Shown here one piece after another: positions 8,641-16,495 of a stretch of 64,000 nucleotides of DNA (position 1 is the first letter of the stretch; every line of letters starts with the position of its first letter). Both the position numbers and the translations under genes were made by a program. The notes below the pieces were generated by a model, which saw nothing but the letters and a program-made list of their open reading frames with translations, ran no database searches and was not told the origin of the DNA. Source of the stretch: Pseudoxanthomonas sp. YR558 (GTDB lineage: Bacteria > Pseudomonadota > Gammaproteobacteria > Xanthomonadales > Xanthomonadaceae); NCBI RefSeq assembly GCF_900116385.1, contig NZ_FPCI01000002.1:372001-436000 (forward strand), given 5' to 3'.

Positions 8641-8745
8641 ATGCGTAGTCTGAAGAAAGTCTGTGGTGTGAGTTTTCTGGATGTCCTGTCGGTGGGGATG
8701 CTGACGCAGGGGATGGTCGTGCGGGGTGATCGTCATGCGGTATGA
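8641..8745 (+). CDS. Possible 34-codon leader ORF overlapping the transposase-domain gene
   Basis: A short frame begins ATGCGTAGTCTGAAG with a GAGGG 5 nt upstream, encodes a basic, hydrophobic 34-residue peptide (MRSLKKVCGVSFLDVL...), and stops inside the start region of the next gene (overlap 8735-8745). The overlap would allow translational coupling. Below usual length limits and not recognised, so this is tentative. Confidence 0.3.
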   Translation: MRSLKKVCGVSFLDVLSVGMLTQGMVVRGDRHAV

Positions 8746-9217
8746 CGCGCCGATGGTCCTGTCGAGGGACGAGCGTGATCCGCATGTGCCGGGCCAGGCA
8801 CCAGTCGCGAGCGTGGGCACTGCGCCTTCGCTGCCGCAAGGCCTAGGACCGCGCGCGATCAGCCAGTGGTCGATCATGCAACGGCTTAGCGCGCAGGAAT
8901 GGCAGATGTTGATGAACGCGCTGCCAGGTCGCGTTGGTGCGCGTGCCCGCCACGGCGGCAATACCCGTCGTTTCATCGAAGCTGTGCTCTGGGTGGCGCA
9001 GACGGGTGCCTATTGGTCCGATCTGCCGCGTGAGTTCGGATCGTGGCATGGCATCTACGTGCGCTTCATCCGTTGGGCACAGGATGGCAACTGGGGCGAA
9101 GTGATCGCGCGTCTGGACCCGCAAGAGCAGCGTTCGCAGGACCTGCAGGCATTGGTGCAGCGCTATCTGCAGCGCAATAACACCAAACACCTCAGTCGGG
9201 TGATGCGGGCCTCATAG
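8735..9217 (+). CDS. Stand-alone IS5-type transposase N-terminal (DUF4096) domain protein
   Basis: 160 residues. From about 45 to 125 it matches the DNA-binding N-terminal domain of IS5-group transposases: RLSAQEWQMLMNALP, NTRRFIEAVLWVAQTGAYWSDLP, then a W-GIYVRFIRWAQDGNW segment. The DDE catalytic domain that should follow is absent and the protein instead ends in a short Gln/Arg-rich helix (LVQRYLQRNNTKHLSRV). No terminal inverted repeats or target duplications are seen nearby. Codon use is like the neighbours, so this may be a domesticated DNA-binding protein rather than fresh IS debris. ATG at 8735 preferred over the GTG at 8726. Confidence 0.7.
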   Translation: MRYDAPMVLSRDERDPHVPGQAPVASVGTAPSLPQGLGPRAISQWSIMQRLSAQEWQMLMNALPGRVGARARHGGNTRRFIEAVLWVAQTGAYWSDLPREFGSWHGIYVRFIRWAQDGNWGEVIARLDPQEQRSQDLQALVQRYLQRNNTKHLSRVMRAS

Positions 9218-9230
9218 CGTCCAGCACGGT

Positions 9231-9450
9231 TGCCCGCTGAAGGCGGGTTCATGAATACGGACGAGAGTGGGCGGCGCCTCTGCCACCACTCTCGTCCGCA
9301 AGCTACCTGCCGGCGATATCCCCCGTCCGGCAGTTAGTGGACCGGCCCCGTCCCCATGGCGCCGGTCCATCGCCTGCTCTGCCCGACACAGGGCAGGCCT
9401 CGCGCCTCGGCGCATGAGGGGGAGGTGCAATGCCTCCCCCTCGTTTTCTT
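9231..9450 (+). ncRNA. Candidate structured RNA: six consecutive stem-loops ending in a terminator
   Basis: This 312-bp gap between genes is filled with hairpins: 9233-9247 (5 bp), 9258-9298 (13 bp perfect), 9307-9333 (7 bp), 9338-9369 (9 bp), 9379-9396 (6 bp) and the terminator stem 9416-9442. Such dense, evenly spaced stems up to a U-tract are unlike ordinary intergenic DNA in this window. It could be the 3' untranslated region of the transposase-domain gene, a processed sRNA or a separate transcript; no dedicated promoter is obvious. No known RNA family is recognised. Confidence 0.4.
9416..9450 (+). terminator. Intrinsic terminator
   Basis: A 10-bp perfect stem (9416-9425 with 9433-9442) with a 7-nt loop is followed by GTTTTCTT on the plus strand. 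It ends the structured segment downstream of the transposase-domain gene. Confidence 0.75.
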
Positions 9451-9529
9451 GGTGACCCTCACGTGATGATGTGCTCGGCTTAACATCGACCGGCCTACGC
9501 TGGCGCTCCCGATCCTCCAGGAGCTGCAC

Positions 9530-9742
9530 ATGAGCACGCATGTCTTCACCGCACAGGATGCTTCCGGTCGACGCTGCCGGATCCAGCTCATCCGCAACGA
9601 CGAAGCCGCTCAAGCCTCTCACGCAGCGACGGATACCCGCCCGATCTACGTGCTGGAAGATGGAAGCCACGTGCGTCGGATCGACAACGACACCTTCCAG
9701 GTCATCGGCACAGGTGCTTACGTCACCCGCGTGACCGATTGA
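9530..9742 (+). CDS. Small hypothetical protein
   Basis: 70 residues, MSTHVFTAQDASGRRCRIQL..., with a well-placed CCAGGAG upstream. The pattern of short strands (RPIYVLEDGSHVRRIDNDTFQVI) suggests a small beta-rich domain ending just at the stop. No signal peptide or membrane segment. I recall similar 70-residue proteins in related bacteria but know no function. It faces apt tail to tail 21 bp apart. Confidence 0.65.
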   Translation: MSTHVFTAQDASGRRCRIQLIRNDEAAQASHAATDTRPIYVLEDGSHVRRIDNDTFQVIGTGAYVTRVTD

Positions 9743-9763
9743 AGCTGCGGATGATGGAGCGCG

Positions 9764-10279
9764 TCAGTAGTTGACCGACGCTTCGAGGGGGGCGGAGTGC
9801 GTCCAGCCGGCGCGTGCGCCGAGGAAGCCCAGCTCCACCAGCACCGCTGTGCCTACAACCTCCGCCCCTTGTTGTTCGACAAGTTGCACTGCCGCTTTCA
9901 ACGTGCCACCGGTCGCCAGCACGTCGTCCACGACGATGACGCGCGCCGCGGAGGGAAGCGCATCGACGTGGATTTCCAGCCTGTCGCGGCCGTACTCCAG
10001 CCCGTAGTCCAGCGATAGCGTATGCGCCGGCAACTTGCCTGGCTTGCGCACGGGTACGAAACCCACACCCAGTTCGCGGGCAACCGCGGCGCCGAGGATG
10101 AAGCCGCGCGCCTCCACGCCGACGACCGCATCGATCGCAACGCCGCGCCAGGGCTCGGCCATCACGCCGATCGCCTCGGCGAACGCGTCGCCGTCGGCCA
10201 GCACCGGCGTGATGTCCTTGAACAGGATGCCGGGTTTCGGGAAATCGGGGATGTCGCGGATCAGGTCGGTCCAGGCCAT
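9764..10279 (-). CDS. apt: Adenine phosphoribosyltransferase
   Basis: 171 residues, full family length. The enzyme makes AMP from adenine and PRPP in purine salvage, in the cytoplasm. Visible signatures: the N-terminal [19 protein letters not shown] hood, [11 protein letters not shown] (residues 54-63), the RKPGKLP flexible loop and the PRPP-binding [13 protein letters not shown] loop (about 114-126). Stop and start are unambiguous. A TAGGAT hexamer about 30 bp upstream is a possible -10. Divergent from the DUF1993 gene. Confidence 0.97.
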   Translation of the reverse strand: MAWTDLIRDIPDFPKPGILFKDITPVLADGDAFAEAIGVMAEPWRGVAIDAVVGVEARGFILGAAVARELGVGFVPVRKPGKLPAHTLSLDYGLEYGRDRLEIHVDALPSAARVIVVDDVLATGGTLKAAVQLVEQQGAEVVGTAVLVELGFLGARAGWTHSAPLEASVNY

Positions 10280-10417
10280 GGTGCGGCGATTCGGGAAGCA
10301 GGGGCGGTGATCCTAGCGCAGCAGGCCCGGCATGGGATGCACTCTCCCGTCACGGGCGGCTAATCAGCGTGAACATACGCCGCTATTCTCGCGCTCCACA
10401 CTTCCCGGGAGTTTTCC

Positions 10418-10936
10418 ATGAGCACCACTCTGACGATGCACCGCGCGTCCGTCCCCGTCCTCCTGCGCGCGCTGAAGAACCTACGACACGTGCTGGAGAA
10501 GGGCGAAGCCCACGCGCGCGAGAAGGGCTACGAACCGGCCATCCTGCTGCAATCGCGCCTGGCACCCGACATGCTGCCGCTGGTGCGCCAGGTGCAGATC
10601 GCCACGGACACCGCGAAGTTCGCCGTGGCGCGCCTCTCGGCCACGGAGTCGCCGCGCTTCGACGATGTCGAAACCACTTTCGACGAACTGTATGCCCGTC
10701 TCGATGCGGTGTCCGATTATCTGCGCACCTTCGATGAAGCCGCTCTACAGGGCAGTGAAGACCGTACGATCACGCTGACCACGCGCACGCGCGGCGAACT
10801 CATGTTCGATGGCCGCGGTTACCTGTTCGGCTTCGTGCTGCCCAACGTGTTCTTCCACGTCACCACGGCGTACGCGATCCTGCGCCACAACGGCGTCACG
10901 CTCGGCAAGCTGGACTACCTGGGTCCCGACGCCTGA
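10418..10936 (+). CDS. DUF1993 domain-containing protein
   Basis: 172 residues, all-helical, matching DUF1993: an N-terminal helix with LLRALKNLRHVLEKGEAHA, a PDMLPLVRQVQIATDTAK helix, a DELYARLDAVSDYLRTF helix and a C-terminal FFHVTTAYAILRHNGV helix ending with G..DYLG. The DinB-like four-helix arrangement suggests a metal-dependent small-molecule enzyme fold, but activity is unknown. GGGAG lies 8 nt before the ATG and a TATTCT -10-like element at 10384-10389. Confidence 0.85.
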   Translation: MSTTLTMHRASVPVLLRALKNLRHVLEKGEAHAREKGYEPAILLQSRLAPDMLPLVRQVQIATDTAKFAVARLSATESPRFDDVETTFDELYARLDAVSDYLRTFDEAALQGSEDRTITLTTRTRGELMFDGRGYLFGFVLPNVFFHVTTAYAILRHNGVTLGKLDYLGPDA

Positions 10937-11174
10937 GATTCCCTCGCCGGGGCGGCGTGTCCGCTCCGGCCGCTGCCCGGCGTTGGACAGGAAGAGCCGC
11001 GCGATCCCTGCCGCGCGGCGGCTTCCCTGGGGAGCCGGTTTCCCGGCGGCGACGGAGTGCTGCGCGTGTCACGGCATGCGACACGGCCCTCCGATACTGT
11101 CGTCCGGGCCTCCACGCCATGCGACACCCGTCGCATGCGCGGACGCCGGGACCACATCAGCGAGGGAAGCAGCG

Positions 11175-12914
11175 ATGGCGACCGCATTACGGATCCTCTG
11201 CGTGCACGGCGTGGGCCAGCATCCGCCCGAGGGCGCCTGGCAACAGAGCTGGGAAGACGCGATCCACGATGCCTGCCGGCAGATCGATGCCGAGCGTGCG
11301 ATCGACATCCATTACTGCCACTACGACGACATCTTCGCCCAGCACAGGGTGAGCCTGGGCGACACGCTGGAAGCCCTGGCGCGTCTTCTGGCCAATGGCA
11401 TCACGGCACCGTTCCGGCGCGCACGCGGTGACGACTCGCGCCTGCGCCATACCGCCGGCATGGTGGTGAAGTGGGTCGAGAGCGCCGCCTTCCGCAAGCA
11501 GACGCGCGACCGGCTGGTCCAGCGCATCGAGGCGGTGAAGCCGCACGTCGTGCTCGGCCACAGCCTCGGCTCGCTGGTCTGCTACGACACCTTCACCCAC
11601 GAAGACACCCGCGCCACCGCCAACGGCCGCTATTTCGTCTCGCTGGGTTCGCAGATCGGCAATCCGTTCGTGCGCGGCGAGTACCAGGCCGGCCGCCTCA
11701 GCGCGATCGAGAAGGCGCGCTTCTGGTACCACCTCTACAACCGCTTCGACTCGGTGTTCACCGCGCGCGTGGCCATCACCGCCGACAACTTCCGCCAGGT
11801 GGACACGCACTTCGACATCCCCGGCAACGCCGACCACGCCGCCGAGGAGTATCTGCGCCATCCGCAGGCGGTCAGCACGTTCTGGTTCGACGTGCTCAAC
11901 GACGAAACCACGCGCATCACTCGCGCGCTGCGCGAGCAGCGGCCGGTGGCAGCGCGCGTGGCCACGCCGCCGAAGCGCGCGCTGCTGATCGGCATCAACG
12001 AGTATCCCGATCCCGACCAGCGCCTGGCCGGCTGCGTCAACGATGTGTTCCTGATGAGCGCCATGCTGCAGGAACAGGGATTCGATGCCGGCGACATCCG
12101 CGTAGTGCTGGACGAGCGCGCCACCGCCGACGGCATCCGCGAGCGCGTGGACTGGCTGCTCGATGGCGTGCGCCCCGGCGACCAGCGCATCCTCTACTAC
12201 AGCGGCCACGGCGCGCAGTTGCCCACGTATGGCCTGGGCGATCGGGTCGACCGCATGGACGAGACCCTGGTCCCCTACGATTTCGACTGGACCGAGGACA
12301 CTGCGCTCACCGACGACTGGCTGTTCGAACGCTACGTGCAGCTGCCCTACGACGTGGACTTCAGCATCATCCTGGATTGCTGCCACTCGGGCGGCATGTC
12401 CAAGGGCGGGCCGGCGCGTATGCGCGGGCTCAATCCGCCGGACGACATTCGCCATCGCACGATGAAGTGGAACGCGGCGCGCGAGATGTGGGTGCCGCGC
12501 GAGCTGGAAGTCGCCGAACGCAAGCAACTCGCCGTCGACCAGAGCACGATGCCGCTGGGCGACATGAGCGGACGGTTGGGATACGCGCTGCCGGTGCGCA
12601 CGCTGCGACTGTCGCAAGCGCGCCAGCTGCGCAAGCGGCTGGGCCACAAGGGTCCCTACATGCCGTTGCTGGTGTACGCATGCCAGGAGGGCGAATTCGC
12701 CTACGAGTACGAACACGGCGCCATCCAGCATGGCGCGTTCACCTACGCGCTGGTGAAGAACTGGCGGAAGATGCTGCGCGGTGGCGCCGGTGACCGTCGC
12801 CGCCTGAAGGTCAGCGACCTGGTGAAGTACACCTCGGAGGAGCTGCGCGAACTGGAATACGACCAGACCGCCGCACTCGCCGGGCCGGAGATCCGCTTGG
12901 CGCGCTGGATGTAG
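11175..12914 (+). CDS. Alpha/beta-hydrolase fused to a caspase-like (C14) protease
   Basis: 579 residues, two enzyme modules. Residues 1 to about 250 form an alpha/beta-hydrolase: the HGVGQHPP oxyanion turn (11-18) and GHSLGS nucleophile elbow (Ser130). Residues about 266-579 form a caspase-fold protease: RALLIGINEYP (first strand), a CVNDV segment, YYSGHG with catalytic His345 and DCCHSGG with catalytic Cys403. A long insertion after Cys403 and VYACQEGEFAYE, with HGAFTYALVKNW late, is typical of bacterial metacaspase-type proteins. The ATG follows GAGGGAAGC. No signal peptide: cytoplasmic. It could be a regulated lipase/esterase, a stress effector or a processing protease; the partner and trigger are unknown. 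It ends 6 bp before the convergent ECF42 gene. Confidence 0.85.
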   Translation: MATALRILCVHGVGQHPPEGAWQQSWEDAIHDACRQIDAERAIDIHYCHYDDIFAQHRVSLGDTLEALARLLANGITAPFRRARGDDSRLRHTAGMVVKWVESAAFRKQTRDRLVQRIEAVKPHVVLGHSLGSLVCYDTFTHEDTRATANGRYFVSLGSQIGNPFVRGEYQAGRLSAIEKARFWYHLYNRFDSVFTARVAITADNFRQVDTHFDIPGNADHAAEEYLRHPQAVSTFWFDVLNDETTRITRALREQRPVAARVATPPKRALLIGINEYPDPDQRLAGCVNDVFLMSAMLQEQGFDAGDIRVVLDERATADGIRERVDWLLDGVRPGDQRILYYSGHGAQLPTYGLGDRVDRMDETLVPYDFDWTEDTALTDDWLFERYVQLPYDVDFSIILDCCHSGGMSKGGPARMRGLNPPDDIRHRTMKWNAAREMWVPRELEVAERKQLAVDQSTMPLGDMSGRLGYALPVRTLRLSQARQLRKRLGHKGPYMPLLVYACQEGEFAYEYEHGAIQHGAFTYALVKNWRKMLRGGAGDRRRLKVSDLVKYTSEELRELEYDQTAALAGPEIRLARWM

Positions 12915-12920
12915 CTGGCG

Positions 12921-14189
12921 TCAGCCCGCCGCGGCGCATTCGCGCGCGCGCGCCAGCAGCAAGGCCTGCTCGCGCGCGTTGCGCGTCATCGCGGCGGCGC
13001 GTTCGAATTCGGCGCGCGCCTCGTCGTGCCGCGCCAGCTTGAACAGCAGGTCGCCGCGCACGCTCGGCAGCAGGTGGTAATGCTTCATCGCCGGATCGTC
13101 CTGCAGCCGGTCCACCAGCGGCAACGCGCTCGCCGGACCGGTCGCCATCGACACCGCCACCGCGCGGTTCAGTTCGACCACCGGCGATGGGTTCACCTGC
13201 GCCAGCGCGGCGTACAGCGTGGCGATGCGCACCCAGTCGGTGGCATCGGCCGTGCGTGCGCGGGCATGGCACGCGGCGATCGCGGCCTGCAGCGCATACG
13301 GGCCAAACGCGCCACCCAGCTGCTCCGCGCGCGCCAGCGCATCCAGTCCGCGCCGGATCAGCAGCTGGTCCCAACGGCTGCGGTCCTGGTCGAGCAGCAG
13401 CACGGCCTCGCCGTCCTTGCCCACGCGCGCATGCAGGCGCGAGGCCTGGATTTCCATCAGCGCGACAAGACCGTGGACCTCCGGCTCGGCCGGCGTCAGT
13501 GCGGCGAGCATGCGGCCCAACCGCAGCGCTTCCTCGCACAACGCGGGTCGTACCCAGTCGTCGCCGCTGGTGGCCGAATAGCCTTCGTTGAATACCAGGT
13601 AGACCACGCCCAGCACGCTGGCCAACCGCTCCTGCAATGCGTCGCCGCGCGGCACCTCGAAGGCCACGTCGGCCTCCGCCAGCGTGCGCTTGGCGCGCAC
13701 GATGCGCTGCGCCACGGTCGGCTCCGCCGCCAGGAACGCGCGCGCGATCTCGTCCGTGGTCAGGCCGCACAGCAGGCGCAGCGTCAACGCCACGCGCGCT
13801 TCCATCGACAGCACCGGATGGCACGAAACGAACACCAGCCGCAGCAGGTCGTCGTCGATGTCGTGGTCGAGCGCATCCTCGTCGCGGCTGCGGCGCTCGT
13901 CCTGGATGTCTTCCAGCTCGCGCGCGAGTTCCTCGTGCTTGCGGTCCAGCAGCTGCAGGCGGCGCAGGCGGTCGATCGCGCGGCGCTTGGCGGTGGTCAT
14001 CAGCCACGCCCCCGGATTGTCCGGCACGCCGTCACGGGGCCAGGTCTCCAGCGCGGCGACCAGCGCGTCCTGCGCCAGTTCTTCGGCCAGGTCCAGGTCG
14101 CGCAGCATGCGGGCGAGGCCGGCGATCACGCGCGCCGATTCGATGCGCCAGACGGCGTCGATCGCGCGATGGGTGGGGGATGTCGACAT
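12921..14189 (-). CDS. ECF42-type RNA polymerase sigma factor with C-terminal DUF6596 extension
   Basis: 422 residues. Sigma2 spans about 10-80 (LARMLRDLDLAEELAQDALVAAL, then PGAWLMTTAKRRAIDRLRR) and sigma4 about 110-170 (LTLRLLCGLTTDEIARAFLAAEPTVAQRIVRAKRTL). The long helical extension (about 180-422, with YLVFNEGYSA and PSPVVELNRAVAV) is the hallmark of this group, where it has TPR-like character and takes the regulator's role. ECF42 genes usually sit beside DGPF/YCII or VOC proteins, and a VOC gene is indeed directly upstream. Start at 14189; 14198 is an in-frame alternative. Confidence 0.9.
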   Translation of the reverse strand: MSTSPTHRAIDAVWRIESARVIAGLARMLRDLDLAEELAQDALVAALETWPRDGVPDNPGAWLMTTAKRRAIDRLRRLQLLDRKHEELARELEDIQDERRSRDEDALDHDIDDDLLRLVFVSCHPVLSMEARVALTLRLLCGLTTDEIARAFLAAEPTVAQRIVRAKRTLAEADVAFEVPRGDALQERLASVLGVVYLVFNEGYSATSGDDWVRPALCEEALRLGRMLAALTPAEPEVHGLVALMEIQASRLHARVGKDGEAVLLLDQDRSRWDQLLIRRGLDALARAEQLGGAFGPYALQAAIAACHARARTADATDWVRIATLYAALAQVNPSPVVELNRAVAVSMATGPASALPLVDRLQDDPAMKHYHLLPSVRGDLLFKLARHDEARAEFERAAAMTRNAREQALLLARARECAAAG

Positions 14190-14280
14190 GGCGCGCATCA
14201 GACCACGGCGCCGCGGCCGGTGAAAGCCGCAACGCAGCGAACAGGGGCGTCACCGTGTCCATCACGTGCGCCCCGCGCCA

Positions 14281-14694
14281 TCACGCATCCTTTTCGCAGT
14301 TGATCATCCACGGCACGCCGAACTTGTCGACCAGCATGCCGAAGCGCACCGCCCAGAACGTCTGCGTCAGCGGCATGGTCACCTGGCCGCCGTCGGACAG
14401 CGCGCCGAAGATGCGTTCGGCATCCTTGATGCTGTCGACCGACAACGACACCGAGCAGCCCTTCACGCCTTCGTACGGATACGCCGGATGGTTGTCCGAG
14501 CCCATCAGCACGGTCTGCCCGAACATCACGTGCGTGTGCATGATCTTCTGCTTGTAGTCGGCCGGGATGTCCTCGCAGCCCTCGGTGCCGTCGAAGCGCA
14601 TCATCGGCCCCAGCTCGCCGCCGGTGGCTTGCGCATAGAAGGTGAAGGCGGCTTCGCAGTCGCCGTTGAGGATCAGGTAGGGATTGACGTTCAT
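14281..14694 (-). CDS. VOC family protein (PhnB-like)
   Basis: 137 residues. PhnB-like VOC protein: starts MNVNPYLILNGDCEAAFTFY, then MHTHVMFGQTVLMGSD and a QTFWAVRFGMLVDKFGVPWMINCE C-terminal half, matching the 3-demethylubiquinone methyltransferase-like/PhnB subgroup of glyoxalase-fold proteins. Such proteins have paired beta-alpha-beta-beta-beta modules; the substrate is unknown. AAGGAG lies upstream of the start. Located directly upstream of the ECF42-type sigma factor gene on the same strand, the standard arrangement for that regulator. Confidence 0.88.
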   Translation of the reverse strand: MNVNPYLILNGDCEAAFTFYAQATGGELGPMMRFDGTEGCEDIPADYKQKIMHTHVMFGQTVLMGSDNHPAYPYEGVKGCSVSLSVDSIKDAERIFGALSDGGQVTMPLTQTFWAVRFGMLVDKFGVPWMINCEKDA

Positions 14695-14813
14695 GATGGG
14701 CTCCTTGGGTGGTCGGGTGCAGGTCCCGCACGGCCTGCTCGTGTTCTCCGACGAACCGGCAGGGCCGGAATCGACAACGTCGGAGATGAAGATGCATCCG
14801 GTCCGCGCGTCCG

Positions 14814-15200
14814 TCAGCGGACGGCGTCGCCGGGATCGGCCGCCGCCGCGGCGATGGCCTCGCGCTGGCGCCGGGTCAGCTTGGCCAGGGCATGGCGGTA
14901 GGACCACGCCACCAGGTCCTTGAGGTAGGCGCCGGGCACCGAGGACACCTCCACCACGGTCACCCAGCGGTGCTTGCCCAGCCAGCGCGCCGGCTTGATG
15001 CCGGGCTGGTCGGTCAGCTCCAGGAAGCGCTCCGGCGCCACCTTGAAGCTGAAGCGCCACCGCTCCGGCTCGCTGGTCTTGAAGTAGGCGAAACGCTTCC
15101 CGCCCACCTCGTACACCAGGATGTTCGAGGGCTCCCCGTACAGCGTTTCCACGCTGCCCGGCAGGGCACGGCAATGGCGTTTGAGGGAGGCGACATCCAT
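14814..15200 (-). CDS. MmcQ/YjbR family protein
   Basis: 128 residues, of typical YjbR length. The CyaY-like DNA-binding-type fold is indicated by ALPGSVETLYGEPSNILVYEVGGKRFAYF, RWRFSFKVAPERFLEL and GIKPARWLGKHRWVTV with the C-terminal LVAWSYRHALAKLTRRQR helix. Cytoplasmic; biochemical role uncertain. No Shine-Dalgarno sequence, but a TAGCAT hexamer lies 7 nt before the ATG, so it is likely leaderless. Upstream of the ECF42/VOC pair on the same strand, with 119 bp between. Confidence 0.88.
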   Translation of the reverse strand: MDVASLKRHCRALPGSVETLYGEPSNILVYEVGGKRFAYFKTSEPERWRFSFKVAPERFLELTDQPGIKPARWLGKHRWVTVVEVSSVPGAYLKDLVAWSYRHALAKLTRRQREAIAAAAADPGDAVR

Positions 15201-15207
15201 GCAGGGG

Positions 15208-15213
15208 ATGCTA
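15208..15213 (-). promoter_or_regulatory. -10 element for leaderless mmcQ/yjbR mRNA
   Basis: TAGCAT on the minus strand, 7 nt before the start codon of the YjbR-family gene; no ribosome binding site is present. Confidence 0.4.
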
Positions 15214-15359
15214 GCGCCGCGAAGGCGCGCGTGGTGTGCAGCTGGGGTGGGTCGAGGGCGGGGGCTGTCCTCGGTCGAACGCGATCGGCTTGGCGCTGTC
15301 TTCGTTCACTGCGGCTACAGTGCCGGGTAGAACGTCCATGCGACATCCAGGAGTTTCCG

Positions 15360-15755
15360 ATGAGCAATCCCTCCGCCTTCACCCGCCTCGCCAAGAAAGC
15401 CTCCACGTTCACCGGCCGCCCCGCGTGTTTCGCGCTCGCGCTGGGGACGATCGTGGTGTGGGCGGTCACCGGGCCACTGTTCGGTTTCAGCGATACCTGG
15501 CAGCTGGTCATCAATACCGGCACGACGATCATCACCTTCCTGATGGTGTTCCTGATCCAGAACACGCAGAACCGCGATACCGAGGCGATGCAGATCAAGC
15601 TGGATGAACTGATCCGCGTCTCGCGCAGCGCCAACAACGCACTGCTGGACCTGGAGGAACTGGAAGAGAAGGAACTCGACGACCTGCGCGCGCATTACGA
15701 AGACATGGCGCGGCAGGCGCGCGAGGTGCAGCAGGGGAAGGCGAAGCGGGGATAG
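15360..15755 (+). CDS. Low-affinity iron permease family protein
   Basis: 131 residues. Matches the low-affinity Fe/Cu permease family: an N-terminal FTRLAKKASTFTGRPACFALAL segment, two membrane helices (about 22-42 and 52-72, with WAVTGPLFGFSDTWQLVINTGTTIITFLMVFLIQNTQNRD) and a charged cytoplasmic coiled tail (DEL..LEELEEKELDDLRAHYEDMA). Inner membrane. Bacterial members are named after fungal Fet4, and iron transport is not firmly established for them. The last 40 codons are repeated at 96% identity behind the next gene, see the repeats at 15634 and 16496. Confidence 0.85.
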   Translation: MSNPSAFTRLAKKASTFTGRPACFALALGTIVVWAVTGPLFGFSDTWQLVINTGTTIITFLMVFLIQNTQNRDTEAMQIKLDELIRVSRSANNALLDLEELEEKELDDLRAHYEDMARQAREVQQGKAKRG

Positions 15756-15760
15756 CGGGG
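15634..15760 (+). repeat. 127-bp direct repeat, copy 1 (3' end of the permease gene)
   Basis: Copy 1 covers the end of the permease gene and 5 bp past its stop. It aligns without gaps to 16496-16622 (offset 862) with five differences, at 15641, 15659, 15667, 15713 and 15722. Four are synonymous and one changes Glu to Ala. Confidence 0.9.
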
Positions 15761-15844
15761 ATAGCACCGCAATCGGAGACCTATTGGCGGCCCCGAACCT
15801 TCAGGCGCGTGCAACTACAATTCACGATGGGTCAGTCAAGAGCT

Positions 15845-15873
15845 TTGACTGCGAAGATTCCGGAAAATAATGA
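15845..15873 (+). promoter_or_regulatory. Sigma70-type promoter of the lipoprotein gene
   Basis: TTGACT (15845-15850), a 17-bp spacer and TAATGA (15868-15873). The -35 is inside a small dyad (AGTCAA at 15834-15839 and TTGACT). It lies in the A+T-richer insert and fits the lipoprotein gene that starts 55 bp downstream. Confidence 0.6.
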
Positions 15874-15928
15874 GTTGGGATATCGGAATTGCACCGGTAG
15901 CCGACTCGATTGAGGAGGGGTGAGGCAA

Positions 15929-16480
15929 ATGTTTCTTGGTCGTCTATGTTCTATGTTAATGGTTCTGACTGTGCTGGCCGGTTGCAGAGTGGGTCCGCAG
16001 AATGAAACTGGATCCCGCGCGGGCTTGCCTGCGTGGGCGCAATGTCAGGCGAGCAATTCGGAACATGATCCTTGCCAGGCTTCGATGTATTCGCTGGTCA
16101 CATCGCCGAGTTCGTACGACGGGATGTATGTCGAGTTCATCGGATACTTTGATTCCAGAGGGTCGCGGCTACTGTTCGTGAGTCGTGACGCTGCCGCCAG
16201 TTCTGACTACTTGTCATCGCTACTCATGGAGTCGACATTCGATGATCCAGCTGGCTACTACCAAGTAGACGCCAAGTTTGCTCACGACGTGCAGGACAGT
16301 GGCCTTGCGTCTGGCGTGCAGCGGCAGGTCGGACGCTTGACAAGTATTCGGCTGACCCGTGTTGGCACATCCATAGACACACTTTCAGAGAAGTGCGGTG
16401 ATGACTCGTGTGAGGCCTACTTCATAAATGGAGTCGCACCCGCAGTGCGTGAAAAGGCTCTCGCCCCGCCGCCCCAATAG
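15929..16480 (+). CDS. Hypothetical lipoprotein on a lower-GC insert
   Basis: 183 residues. Start chosen at the ATG 8 nt after a strong GAGGAGGGG. The signal sequence ends in a lipobox (VLAGC) about residue 19, so the protein is probably lipid-anchored. The mature part has WAQCQASNSEHDPCQASMYSL and later EKCGDDSCEAYFINGVAP, two cysteine pairs probably disulfide-bonded; the YVEFIGYFDS strand suggests an OB-like beta barrel. I do not recognise the family. Codon use (many A/T third positions) clearly differs from the neighbours, and the gene sits between two copies of the permease 3' end, both signs of acquisition. Confidence 0.7.
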   Translation: MFLGRLCSMLMVLTVLAGCRVGPQNETGSRAGLPAWAQCQASNSEHDPCQASMYSLVTSPSSYDGMYVEFIGYFDSRGSRLLFVSRDAAASSDYLSSLLMESTFDDPAGYYQVDAKFAHDVQDSGLASGVQRQVGRLTSIRLTRVGTSIDTLSEKCGDDSCEAYFINGVAPAVREKALAPPPQ

Positions 16481-16495
16481 CCCGGTGGAATGAGG

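Noticed and set aside
8735..9217. Active insertion sequence
   Set aside because: Only the N-terminal transposase domain is present; no DDE domain, terminal inverted repeats or target duplication were seen.
9212..9670. 152-codon minus-strand frame across the structured gap
   Set aside because: It would run through five hairpins and a terminator, has no recognisable motif, and overlaps the small gene at 9530.
10937..11174. Regulatory repeat (CATGCGACAC twice) before the caspase fusion gene
   Set aside because: Only two short copies, no symmetry and no clear promoter relation; too weak to report as an operator.
11175..12914. Anti-phage defence island around the caspase fusion
   Set aside because: Neighbours are apt, DUF1993 and a sigma factor, none defence-linked, so the context gives no support for a defence role.
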